Assembly (NCBI GenBank): GCA_041402125.1
Contig: JAWKSY010000007.1
Coordinates: 124,001 to 188,000, forward strand
Direction of reading: 5' to 3'
Length of the DNA stretch: 64,000 nucleotides
Source of the DNA: JAWKSY01 sp041402125
Lineage (GTDB): Bacteria; Planctomycetota; GCA-002687715; DRQF01
Part shown: piece by piece, positions 26,570 to 35,678 of the stretch
How positions within the stretch are numbered: position 1 is the first letter of the stretch
Layout of the letters: every line of letters starts with the position of its first letter
Position numbers and translations under genes: made by a program
The notes under the pieces: model-generated
The model's input: only the letters and a program-made list of their open reading frames with translations
What the model was told of the DNA's origin: nothing
The model's database searches: none

Positions 26570-28609
26570 GTGTCCGAGCAGGGACGGGGATTCTGGAGCC
26601 TGATCGGAGGCACGGTCGCCACGGCCGCGCTGGCCGGGCTCGCGGTCCTGACCATCTCCAGCGGTCGCCCGGGGGGCGTGCCGCTCGAACGACGAGGCGA
26701 TCCGCTCCCCCTCGCCGCCGTTGATTCCGCGACCCCGGGAGACCCCGAGGTCGAGCGCCGGCTCGAGGTCGGCATGGCCGAAGTCTGGCGGCGCTACCTC
26801 GAGTCGCGCGACGGCTCGCCGCGGGGGCTCGAGGACTTCCGCCGCTTCCTCGACGAGCTCGGCATCGGAGACGCCAAGGGGCGCCGCGTCCGCTCGGCCT
26901 TCCTGCTCTCGCTCCTCGGCGAGGAGAGTCGCATCGAGGCCGTCGAGGTCATCCGGAGCGACGAGGCCGACCGTTCGACCCTCCGCTTCGTGCTCTCGGC
27001 TCGCGACGAGGCGGGGCGTCCGGAGGAGATCGAGTCGGACTGGGTGATCACCGGCGAGCCCTTCCGCGGTCTCGACTTCGCCCTGCTCGCGCGCAACGTC
27101 AACTGCGTGATGTGTCACGCGCACATCGACAACGCGGCCCGCGTCTACAACACCGATCTCCTGCGCGTCGGCAGCTTCGACCGGGTTCGCGTCGGGACGC
27201 TGTCGCACTTCCAGATCCGCCCGCAGGAGGCGCGATCTCTCGTGGCGGGCACGCTCTACACGCGCGGAGGTCTCTACGACGCGCACGGTCAACCGCTCGA
27301 CATCTCGGACTCGACCCTGAAGAGCGTCGAGTTCGACGCCGACGGTCACCTCGTCGAGGACGCCTTCGGCGAGCTCGTCTCCCGGCCCTTCGCGGCCGCG
27401 GCGGAGAAGGGCGGCACGCTCTACCTGAACTACCCCACGGATGAGGCGCAGCAGCCCGACGGCCCGCTGCCCACCCACTTCCCCTCCGTCATCCCGGACC
27501 TCGACGAGGACCGCATCGTCGACGACGAGGAGTTCGCGATCACCGCGGCCTCCGCGCGCGGCCGCCTCACCGGCGGGTTCAAGGTGCTGACGCCCGAGGG
27601 GCGCCGCTACGAGGACGGCGGTCTTCCCGACGTCGACCGCGATCCTCGTCTCGAGGACGTGGTGCGGGGGCACCTCGTCATGAAGGGCACCCTGCTCGAC
27701 CCGATCCGCGTCTCCGGCGTGGTGGCCGTCGACGGGGATCTCGTGCTCGCGGGGGCGATCCGCGGCGAGGGCGCGATCGTCGTCCGCGGCGACGTCTACG
27801 TCGTCGACTCGCTCGAGTACGCGGACGGGCTCGACGGCGAGGGGCGCCGCACCTTCGGCGTCGCGGCGGACGGCCGTCCCAACCGGGTCGCGCTCGCGGC
27901 CGGAGGCTCGATCATCGTCGGGGATCCGCTGGCGAACCCGAAGACCTTCTCCGCCGGCATCGTCACCGGCGACAAGTCGGGCGGCTTCAACTTCACGATG
28001 TCGGAGATCCTGATCTTCAACCGGATGGAGTGGACGCCCACGCAACGTCACGTGCCGGGCCCCGGCGGCCGTCCGATCCCGAACCCGCTGCACGATCCTC
28101 GCCACCTGGCGCGCTACTACACGCTCGAGCCCGGCGATCCGATCTACGTCATGAACAACCCCGAGGGCGACCGCGTCTGGTTCGACGCCGAGTCACGAGC
28201 GTGGGCCGGTCTCGACTCGCTGGGCGACTGGAGCTGGGGTGGCTGGACGGAATACCTGCCCGAGCATCCGATGGTCGCGGACGCCCTGGTGACGCCGCTC
28301 CTGCCGGGCGCCTGGCTTCCGCCGGCGAGCTACCGCGGCATGCTCAACGAGGCGACGAACTCCCGCGACGGCTTCAAGGTCGACGGGCTGCTCTACACCA
28401 GCAACGCGTTGATGCTGGCCGCGCCCCGGCACGGCGTCTATCACGGGCGGGCGCGGATCAACGGCGCGGTGATCGCGGCCGACCTCGGCGTGCTCGCGCC
28501 CGGCGACGGGGAGAGTCCCGGCTTCGTGCTCAACTACGACCATCGTCTGGAGGGTCTTCTCGACGTGCGCAGCACGCGGCGGCTCCAGATCTCTCCCGCC
28601 TCGCGCTGA
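26570..28609 (+). CDS. membrane-anchored protein with a single CxxCH heme-c motif, unknown
   Basis: One N-terminal transmembrane helix (GFWSLIGGTVATAALAGLAV, starting about residue 7) is followed by a roughly 650-residue extracytoplasmic part. C179-V-M-C182-H183 (within RNVNCVMCHAHID) is a c-type heme attachment motif. A later stretch with regularly spaced Gly and Val (VVAVDGDLVLAGAIRGEGAI, then VVRGDVYVVDSL) resembles polymer-forming or beta-helix rungs. GTG 26570 was chosen because GGAGGG lies about 10 nt upstream; an in-frame ATG at 26450 would add 40 residues without a visible ribosome-binding site. The family was not recognised. A structural or electron-transfer role is possible. Confidence 0.72.
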   Translation: MSEQGRGFWSLIGGTVATAALAGLAVLTISSGRPGGVPLERRGDPLPLAAVDSATPGDPEVERRLEVGMAEVWRRYLESRDGSPRGLEDFRRFLDELGIGDAKGRRVRSAFLLSLLGEESRIEAVEVIRSDEADRSTLRFVLSARDEAGRPEEIESDWVITGEPFRGLDFALLARNVNCVMCHAHIDNAARVYNTDLLRVGSFDRVRVGTLSHFQIRPQEARSLVAGTLYTRGGLYDAHGQPLDISDSTLKSVEFDADGHLVEDAFGELVSRPFAAAAEKGGTLYLNYPTDEAQQPDGPLPTHFPSVIPDLDEDRIVDDEEFAITAASARGRLTGGFKVLTPEGRRYEDGGLPDVDRDPRLEDVVRGHLVMKGTLLDPIRVSGVVAVDGDLVLAGAIRGEGAIVVRGDVYVVDSLEYADGLDGEGRRTFGVAADGRPNRVALAAGGSIIVGDPLANPKTFSAGIVTGDKSGGFNFTMSEILIFNRMEWTPTQRHVPGPGGRPIPNPLHDPRHLARYYTLEPGDPIYVMNNPEGDRVWFDAESRAWAGLDSLGDWSWGGWTEYLPEHPMVADALVTPLLPGAWLPPASYRGMLNEATNSRDGFKVDGLLYTSNALMLAAPRHGVYHGRARINGAVIAADLGVLAPGDGESPGFVLNYDHRLEGLLDVRSTRRLQISPASR

Positions 28610-28681
28610 ACGGGGGGCGGAGGGGCCGGGTGAGCCGGCGGGTCGGGGACCGGCGCCGCCGGTCGAGAGCAGGGGAACGAG

Positions 28682-29431
28682 TTGACGGACGCTCAGGACT
28701 GGTTCGACGGCTTCTTCGAGGGGCTCGCCCTCGAACTCTGGCGACTCGCGGTGGATCCCGCCCACACCGCTCGCGAGGTGGACGACCTCGAGGCGCGACT
28801 CGGGCTCGCACCGGGCGCACGGATCCTCGACGCACCCTGCGGCCTCGGGCGGCACTCCCTCGAGTTCGCCCGGCGTGGGCATCGCGTCCTGGGCATCGAT
28901 CTCTCGGCGAAGGCGATCGAGGGGGCGATCGCCGCCGCGGCGGACGCGGGCCTCGCGGTCGAGTTCCGCCGGGACGACATGCGCCACCTCCCTCGCGACG
29001 CGAGCTTCGACGCCGCCCTCTGCGGCGGGAACAGCTTCGGCTACCTCGACCGCCGCGGGACGGCCGATCAGCTCGCCGCGCTCGCGGCCTCCCTCCGTCC
29101 GGGCGGGCGCGTGGCGATCGACTGCGGCCTCGTCGCCGAGGCGATCCTGCCGCGCTTCGTCGAGCACGAGGAGGTCGAGATCGGCGGGATCCTCTTCGTC
29201 GAGGACAATCGCTACGACCTGCGCGGCGGCTTCATCGAGACGACCTACACCTTCCGTCGCGGCGACGAGGTCGAGGTGAAGCGGGGGCGCCACCACGTCT
29301 ACACGCTCGCCGAGATCGAGGCGATGTTCGAGCGCGCCGGCTTCCGGGTCGAGACGGCGACGGCCGGCTACGGCGAGGCGCCCTTCACGCTCGCCTCGCC
29401 GCTGCTCGTGCTCAGCGCGCGCAAGATCTGA
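28682..29431 (+). CDS. class I SAM-dependent methyltransferase
   Basis: A 249-residue Rossmann-type methyltransferase. Motif I is ILDAPCGLGRHSLEFARRG near residues 48-66, and GIDLSAKAIEGA carries the acidic residue for the ribose. The post-I RDDMRHLP and ALCGGNSFGYLD segments also match. The C-terminal half has EVKRGRHHVYTLAEIEAMFE and GFRVETATAGYGE, as in methyltransferases grouped with small-molecule substrates. The start is TTG 28682 after a purine-rich gggaacgag. The substrate cannot be told. It is convergent with the channel gene. Confidence 0.85.
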   Translation: MTDAQDWFDGFFEGLALELWRLAVDPAHTAREVDDLEARLGLAPGARILDAPCGLGRHSLEFARRGHRVLGIDLSAKAIEGAIAAAADAGLAVEFRRDDMRHLPRDASFDAALCGGNSFGYLDRRGTADQLAALAASLRPGGRVAIDCGLVAEAILPRFVEHEEVEIGGILFVEDNRYDLRGGFIETTYTFRRGDEVEVKRGRHHVYTLAEIEAMFERAGFRVETATAGYGEAPFTLASPLLVLSARKI

Positions 29432-29446
29432 TCGCGGCGGGCGTCG

Positions 29447-30280
<834 letters not shown>

Positions 30281-30334
30281 CTGGGCTCGCCCTCGACCCT
30301 AACCTCCCCGGGACCCATCCGACGGAGCCTCGCC

Positions 30335-31429
30335 ATGACCGACGTCCGTCCCCCCTCGCACCCGCGCCTCCGCCGAGGCGGCCTCGCGCTGCTCGTGCTC
30401 GTCGCGGTGTCCGCGGCCTGCGGGCGCGCGCCGCGCGCTCCGTCGACCTCGAAGTCCCCGGAGCCGACGGGGCGCCCGCTGGCGGTGGCCGCCGACGGCG
30501 CGCTCTGGCTCGTCGACGCGGAGACCCTCTCCGCGCGGCGCGTCCTCGACGGCCTCGAGTACGACCGTCCGGTCACGCTCTCGCCGGACGCGGGCGCGCT
30601 CCTCTACTGGAAGCACGACGAGGTCGGCTGGGACATCTGGCGACTCGATCTCCGCGGGTCCTCGCCGCCGCGGGCCCTCACGCACGCGGAGACCGGAGGG
30701 TGCCGCATGCCGCGCTACTCGCCGGACGGCCGGCGGATCGCCTACCTGCGCGACCTCCCGGCGGGGCTGAACGTGGCCACCGCGGAGGGCGAGGACCACC
30801 GGGCCCTCACGAAGGACGGATTCCGGGACGCGCCGCCGAGCTGGTCGGCCGACGGTCGCTACATCGCCTTCACCCACGATCCGGGCGAGCGGGTCCCCCT
30901 CGGGACCGCCATTGTTCCCTCCGAGCGCGGAGGAGTGTTCGAGCGCTACGAGCTGGCCTCCGGATTCCGGAGCGTCGTCGAGGCGAGCTTCGCGCCGCGA
31001 GGTCTCATGATCGCGGCCTCGGTGCACGAGGGCGGTGCGGCCTCCTCCCGCATCCGCGTCTTCTCGAGCTTCCGCGATTTCACCGGGGTCCGGGCGAGCC
31101 ACCGTCCCGACTCCGACGAGGGTGACGAGACCGATCCGCGCTGGAGCCGCGACGGCGCCCGGCTCGCCTGGCTCCGGCGCGAGAAGGGGGGGAGCTTCGT
31201 CTGTCGCGCCTACGTGCCGGCGGTGGGATCGCCCTTCCGCGCCGCGGAGTCGGTCGAGCTCCCGCCCGGCGCCGATCCGATCGACTGGTCGCTCGACGAG
31301 ACCGGCGAACGCGCCGCCGTCGTGCTCCGGCGCGGCGAGGAGCGATTCCTCGTCCTCGTCGATCTCGCCACGGGGCGGACGCGCCGCCAGCCCGACCTCC
31401 GACCGATCGCCTGTTTCTGGAATCCCTGA
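30335..31429 (+). CDS. secreted or lipoprotein-like beta-propeller (TolB/PD40-type) protein
   Basis: A 364-residue protein with an N-terminal hydrophobic segment (LALLVLVAVSAACGRAPRA) that ends in a cysteine. This looks like a lipoprotein signal, although the -3 residue is Ser instead of Leu. The rest contains at least three PD40 blades: PRYSPDGRRIAYLRD, PSWSADGRYIAFTHD and PRWSRDGARLAWLRR. These repeats form the propeller found in TolB and related periplasmic proteins. ATG 30335 follows ggagcc. An interaction or scaffolding role is likely; no enzymatic motif was seen. Confidence 0.85.
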   Translation: MTDVRPPSHPRLRRGGLALLVLVAVSAACGRAPRAPSTSKSPEPTGRPLAVAADGALWLVDAETLSARRVLDGLEYDRPVTLSPDAGALLYWKHDEVGWDIWRLDLRGSSPPRALTHAETGGCRMPRYSPDGRRIAYLRDLPAGLNVATAEGEDHRALTKDGFRDAPPSWSADGRYIAFTHDPGERVPLGTAIVPSERGGVFERYELASGFRSVVEASFAPRGLMIAASVHEGGAASSRIRVFSSFRDFTGVRASHRPDSDEGDETDPRWSRDGARLAWLRREKGGSFVCRAYVPAVGSPFRAAESVELPPGADPIDWSLDETGERAAVVLRRGEERFLVLVDLATGRTRRQPDLRPIACFWNP

Positions 31430-31618
31430 GAGTCCGTGAAGATATCCCCGCTGGCTTCGACCGGCTGCAACGGCGACGGGCTTCGTCATGCCTCCTCGCC
31501 GTATCTTTCCATTGATACGCCTCGTCGGCCTTCCTCGACCGGCGCCGTTTCGCACGGTCTCGGGCCGACGCGGGGACAAGTTCACAGACTCTGAGCTCTC
31601 GCGCCCCGGGGGGATGTC

Positions 31619-33154
31619 CTAGCGGCGAAGGAGCGCGAGGCGACGTCCGTCGCGGCCGCGCATCTCGACCTCGCCGACGCGGACGAAGCCGGTCGGCGGG
31701 GAGTCGTCGCGCGGCGCGATGAGGAGGACGGCCCCCTCGGGCGGCAGCTCCGCCGGGGTCGCGATCGGTCGCGGCAGGGCGTCGGCGTGGAAGGCGACGA
31801 CGTCGTCCGGCGTGGCGAGGGTGAAGAAGCCGCCGCCGCGCGCGAGCTCGGCCCGCGCGGCCCGGCCGAGCGCGCGACGTTCGAGGGCGTGTCGGTCGTG
31901 CTCGCGGAGGCGATCGGCGCCGCCGAAGGTCGCGCCGACGACGAGTCCCGCCAGCAGCACGGCGCCCGCCCGGCGCGCGGGATCGCGACGCCCGCGCCAG
32001 AGGAGCGTCGCCGCGAGGAGGCCCGCCGCGCCGAGGATCGCGCTCGCCGCGATCTCGCCCGCCGCGGGCGGCGTCTCCCCGGCGAAGCGGAAGAGGAAGG
32101 CGGCGAGAACCGGTCCCGCGGCGAGAGCGCCCACCCCGACGAGTCCCGCGTTCGCGGCCGCGAGACGACCGGCGATCCGGCCCGTCGCGTCGAGGCCGCG
32201 GGCCGCGAGGAGCGAGACCGGCGGCAGGAGCGGGAGGAAGTAGGCGGTCTTCTTGCTCGAGAGGAGGAGCAGGATGACGAGCCCGGCCCCGAGCCAGATC
32301 CGTTCCCGTCGCGCGCCGCCCGTCCGCGCGAAGGCGGCGGCGAGGAAGGCGAGGGTGTGGGGCGCCGACGCGACGAGGACGGCGCCGAGGTAGGTGAGCG
32401 GTCCGTGCGTGTCCTTCTCGCCCCCGCCGCCGTGCAGGCGCAGCTCGTCCCACCAGGTTCCGGCCGCGTCGGGAAGGCGATCGATCACGAGGGCGGCCCA
32501 GATCGCGAGCGGCGCGAGCGCGAGGAGCACTCCCGCCGCGGCGAGAAGGGCCCTGCGGCCGCGGCGCGGGGAGGGAGCGCCCTCGTCGCGCGCGCGCGGG
32601 ATCAGCACCGCGGCGGCCAGGCCGCACCAGAGGAGGGCGATGGGGCCCTTGGACAGCAGGGCGAGCGCGGCGCCGAGGACGGCGATCGCGAAGCCCGCGA
32701 CGGCGCGGCGCCCCGGCGCCCGGGCCGCCGCGGCCGCGCCCGCCGCCGAGAGCGCGCAGAACGCGGCGAGGAAGGCGTCGGGCGTGACCTTGCCGTACTC
32801 GCCCATCGCGAGGAAGGAGGCCGCGGCGACGACGGCCGCCCGTCGTCCGTGCCGCGCGTCGTGGAGCGTCGCGCCGAGGCTCGCGACGGAGCCGACGAGG
32901 ATCAGGAGGAGAGGCGCGAGGATCCAGCGCATCCGCTGCTCGCTCGGGGCGGCGCCGGCCGCGAGCAGCGGAGCCGTCGACCAGTAGGGGAGCGGGGGCT
33001 TCTCGAGGCGCGGGGCCCCGAGGAAGCGCGGGACGACGAGGTCGCCCGCCGCCACCATCTCCCGGGCCGTCTCGAGGACGCGGATCTCGTGGATCTTCCG
33101 GAGGGCCGCGCGATCCTGGCCCAGCCTCAGCCCGAGACCGGCGAGGAGGAGCAC
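31619..33154 (-). CDS. ArnT/PMT-type membrane glycosyltransferase
   Basis: A 511-residue GT-C glycosyltransferase with many hydrophobic spans. The N-terminal loop HEIRVLETAREMVAAGDLVV, then PRFLGAPRLEKPPLPYW, matches the ArnT/PMT catalytic loop, which is normally DE-R-Y-A-E-R-M followed by EKPPL-YW. The usual DE is replaced by HEIR-type residues, so acidic side chains are fewer. GTG 33154 was chosen as the start, 36 nt after the GT2 stop. It is the last gene of a three-gene minus-strand group. It probably transfers a sugar from a polyprenyl-phosphate donor to an envelope acceptor; substrate unknown. Confidence 0.83.
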   Translation of the reverse strand: MLLLAGLGLRLGQDRAALRKIHEIRVLETAREMVAAGDLVVPRFLGAPRLEKPPLPYWSTAPLLAAGAAPSEQRMRWILAPLLLILVGSVASLGATLHDARHGRRAAVVAAASFLAMGEYGKVTPDAFLAAFCALSAAGAAAAARAPGRRAVAGFAIAVLGAALALLSKGPIALLWCGLAAAVLIPRARDEGAPSPRRGRRALLAAAGVLLALAPLAIWAALVIDRLPDAAGTWWDELRLHGGGGEKDTHGPLTYLGAVLVASAPHTLAFLAAAFARTGGARRERIWLGAGLVILLLLSSKKTAYFLPLLPPVSLLAARGLDATGRIAGRLAAANAGLVGVGALAAGPVLAAFLFRFAGETPPAAGEIAASAILGAAGLLAATLLWRGRRDPARRAGAVLLAGLVVGATFGGADRLREHDRHALERRALGRAARAELARGGGFFTLATPDDVVAFHADALPRPIATPAELPPEGAVLLIAPRDDSPPTGFVRVGEVEMRGRDGRRLALLRR

Positions 33155-33189
33155 CGCGAGGGTCGCTCCCAGCCGCGCGGTGCGAGGGT

Positions 33190-33993
33190 TCAGGAGGCGG
33201 CCTCGGCCGCGCGCTCGCCTTCCGCGGCGGGCGGCGGGGACGCGGGGACGACGGCGGGCCGGACGTGGATCTCCTCCGTCCGGTAACGCAGGTGGCGGAC
33301 GATCATCCAGCGGACGACCAGGCAGTCGCGGAGCGCGCGGAAGACGCGGTTCATCACGCCGTACTTGCTGCTCCCGTGGACGCGATGGCGGTGGCGCACC
33401 CGCATCTCGGTCGAGCGGAAGCCCTCGATGTGCGCGAGCGTGATGAAGAAGCGGTGCATCCCGTCGTGGAGCTTGAAGGACTTCACGACCTCGGCCCGGA
33501 AGAGCTTCAGCGGACAGCCGGTGTCCGGGATCTTCTCCCAGGTGAGCCGGTTGCGGATGGCGTTCGCGATCTTCGTCGACACGCGCTTCGAGAAGGAGTC
33601 CTGTCGGTCGGCCCGGCGGCCGTAGACGAAGTCCACGCCCTCGGTCTCGAGCCGCTCGATCATGGCGGGCAGGTCGCTCGGGTCGATCTGGAGATCGCCG
33701 TCCATGGTCGCCACGAGCGCGCCGCGCGCGGCCTTGAAGCCCGCGTCGAAGGCGGCGGTCTGACCGCGGTTCTCGAGCTGACGCAGGAGGCGGATCTCGG
33801 GGCGGAGCGACGCCTCGTGTCGAAGGCGCTCGAGTGTCGCATCCGTCGATCCGTCGTCGACGGCGACGACCTCGAACGGTCGGCCGATCCCGTCGAGGAC
33901 CGGGAGGAGCTCGGCGAAGAGCGGCGCGATGTTGTCCTCCTCGTTGAAGAAGGGGATCACGATCGAGAGGTCGGGCGTCCGGGCACCGGTCAT
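33190..33993 (-). CDS. family 2 glycosyltransferase (polyprenyl-phosphate sugar synthase type)
   Basis: A 267-residue GT-A enzyme. It starts SIVIPFFNEEDNIAPLFAEL, with the nucleotide-binding AVDDGSTDATLERLR and the acidic MDGDLQIDPSDLPAMIE. Later come GRRADRQDSFSKRVSTKIAN and PDTGCPLKLFRAE, typical of dolichyl-phosphate-mannose synthase-like enzymes. A short hydrophobic, basic tail (VVRWMIVRHLRYR) may attach it to the membrane. ATG 33993 overlaps the stop of the upstream PMT gene by 4 nt. Its position between two PMT enzymes suggests that it makes the lipid-linked sugar they use. Confidence 0.9.
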   Translation of the reverse strand: MTGARTPDLSIVIPFFNEEDNIAPLFAELLPVLDGIGRPFEVVAVDDGSTDATLERLRHEASLRPEIRLLRQLENRGQTAAFDAGFKAARGALVATMDGDLQIDPSDLPAMIERLETEGVDFVYGRRADRQDSFSKRVSTKIANAIRNRLTWEKIPDTGCPLKLFRAEVVKSFKLHDGMHRFFITLAHIEGFRSTEMRVRHRHRVHGSSKYGVMNRVFRALRDCLVVRWMIVRHLRYRTEEIHVRPAVVPASPPPAAEGERAAEAAS

Positions 33994-35459
33994 CGCGGCG
34001 TCTCCTCGTCCTTTTCGAAGCGCTCGCCCTCGTCGTGACGGAGCACGGTCAACCTCCGGCCGGAGTAGATCGTGCGCCCGGCCGCGGAGGCGGGGATCTC
34101 CTCGGACTTGAAGATTAGATAGGTGCGGTGACGGGCCACCGGGCTCTCCATCTGGACCGAGACGGGTTCCTTCCCCTTCAGGAGGCTCTTGCGGGCGAGG
34201 GCGATCGTCGGGCGGGGCGCGTCCGCGAGAAGGCTGATCGAGCCGACCCGGTTCCCGGTGGCGTTCAGGATCTGGAAATCCGAGCCCGCCCCGTCGGCCC
34301 GGATCGCGGCCGCGGCCGACGCGTAGGGACCGCCCCGGCCCAGCTCCCGACCCTGCCACTGGGCGACGAGGAGGACCGCGCACCAGAACACGAGGAGGCC
34401 CCGGGCCCAGGCCCCGGCGGGGGGCGCCTCCGGACGACGCCGCTCGAGGGCGGCGTCCGCCGCGCGGGCGATCGCGAACGCGAAGGGCACGAGGATCGGC
34501 TGCAGGTAGAGGATCATGCGCGAGCGGGAGAGCGTGAAGACGATCAGCGAGGGGATGATCCACCAGGCGGCGAAGAAGGCGGCATCGGAGAGCCGGGGGC
34601 GGCCCGATCGCGCCCAGCCGGTGACGTCGCGGAGGAGGTCGACGAGCGGGCGGATCCAGGGCGTGAGCCCGAGGGTCAGGATGCCGAGGTAGAGGAGCGG
34701 CGAGTGATTGCGATCGTGCACCTTGGTCGCGACGCGGTTCCAGACCTCGTCGACGAGGAAGTAGCGCAGCCGTTCGGGATCCCGCAGGACCGTCGCCAGG
34801 TACCAGGAGAGCGCCACGACGACGAAACCGACGAGCGCGACGGGGTCGAGGATCACGCGTCGACGGTCGCGATGGCGAGCGAAGGTCAGGGCGAGGATGC
34901 CGGTGAGGACGAAGAGGCCGGGGGGGCCCTTCGTCAGGAAGGCTCCGCCCAGGGCCAGCCAGCTTCCGCGCGAGAACCAGCGGGCGCGCGCCGGCGAGGG
35001 ATCCCGCAGCGCCTTGAGGGCGAGGAGCGCGGCCAGCGCCTGCCAGAAGGTGAGGAAGACGTCGGTGCTCAGGAAGTGCTGGCCGACGAAGCCGTAGAGG
35101 CTCGTCCCCAGCACGACCATCGTCGCGACCGCGACGCGCGGGGAGGCGAGCTCGCGGGCGATCCCGCCCGCGATCAGCACGGTGGCGAAGCCGGCGAGGG
35201 CGCCGAAGAAGCGCGCGCCGAAGGGGTGCGTCCCGAAGAGGCCGATGCCGATCGCCGAGGTCCAGTAGGTGAAGGGCGGCTTCGTCATCCGCTCCGCGCC
35301 CTCGTAGCGCGGGACGAGGAAGTCCCCGTGGAGGAGCATCTCGCGCCCGATCTCGGCGTAGCGCCCCTCGTCGGGCTCGTAGAAGGCCGGCACGAAGCAG
35401 GAGAGGAAGGCCATCGCCGCGATCAGCGCGACGACGAAGGAGCGAGCGTAGCGCGGCAT
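33990..35459 (-). CDS. ArnT/PMT-type membrane glycosyltransferase
   Basis: A GT-C enzyme of 489 residues. It starts PRYARSFVVALIAAMAFLSC, followed by the catalytic loop YEPDEGRYAEIGREMLLHGD, then FLVPRYEGAERMTKPPFTYW. This is the ArnT/PMT signature, with the acidic DE intact. At least ten transmembrane spans follow. ATG 35459 was preferred to a 60-residue N-terminal extension that is proline and charge rich and outside the usual family start. It is likely co-transcribed with the GT2 gene and possibly with dnaE 219 nt upstream. A lipid A- or protein-modifying role is plausible. Confidence 0.85.
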   Translation of the reverse strand: MPRYARSFVVALIAAMAFLSCFVPAFYEPDEGRYAEIGREMLLHGDFLVPRYEGAERMTKPPFTYWTSAIGIGLFGTHPFGARFFGALAGFATVLIAGGIARELASPRVAVATMVVLGTSLYGFVGQHFLSTDVFLTFWQALAALLALKALRDPSPARARWFSRGSWLALGGAFLTKGPPGLFVLTGILALTFARHRDRRRVILDPVALVGFVVVALSWYLATVLRDPERLRYFLVDEVWNRVATKVHDRNHSPLLYLGILTLGLTPWIRPLVDLLRDVTGWARSGRPRLSDAAFFAAWWIIPSLIVFTLSRSRMILYLQPILVPFAFAIARAADAALERRRPEAPPAGAWARGLLVFWCAVLLVAQWQGRELGRGGPYASAAAAIRADGAGSDFQILNATGNRVGSISLLADAPRPTIALARKSLLKGKEPVSVQMESPVARHRTYLIFKSEEIPASAAGRTIYSGRRLTVLRHDEGERFEKDEETPR

Positions 35460-35678
35460 CGGCGGTCCGTCTCCCGGCGGCGGCCCCGCCACGGCCGGCG
35501 AGTCCTCGCCCCGAGTCTGGGCAACCGCGTCGATCCGGGCAAGGTGCTCCGGTGAGGGGGAGATGTCCGGTCCGGCGTCGCGGGCGCACGGAGCGAGCGC
35601 TTCCGCGCGGATCGCGCCCCGCCGGCTTCCCGGCGACACGCCTCCGCCGGGATTCTCCGCCCCCCGGGGGAGGGAGGG

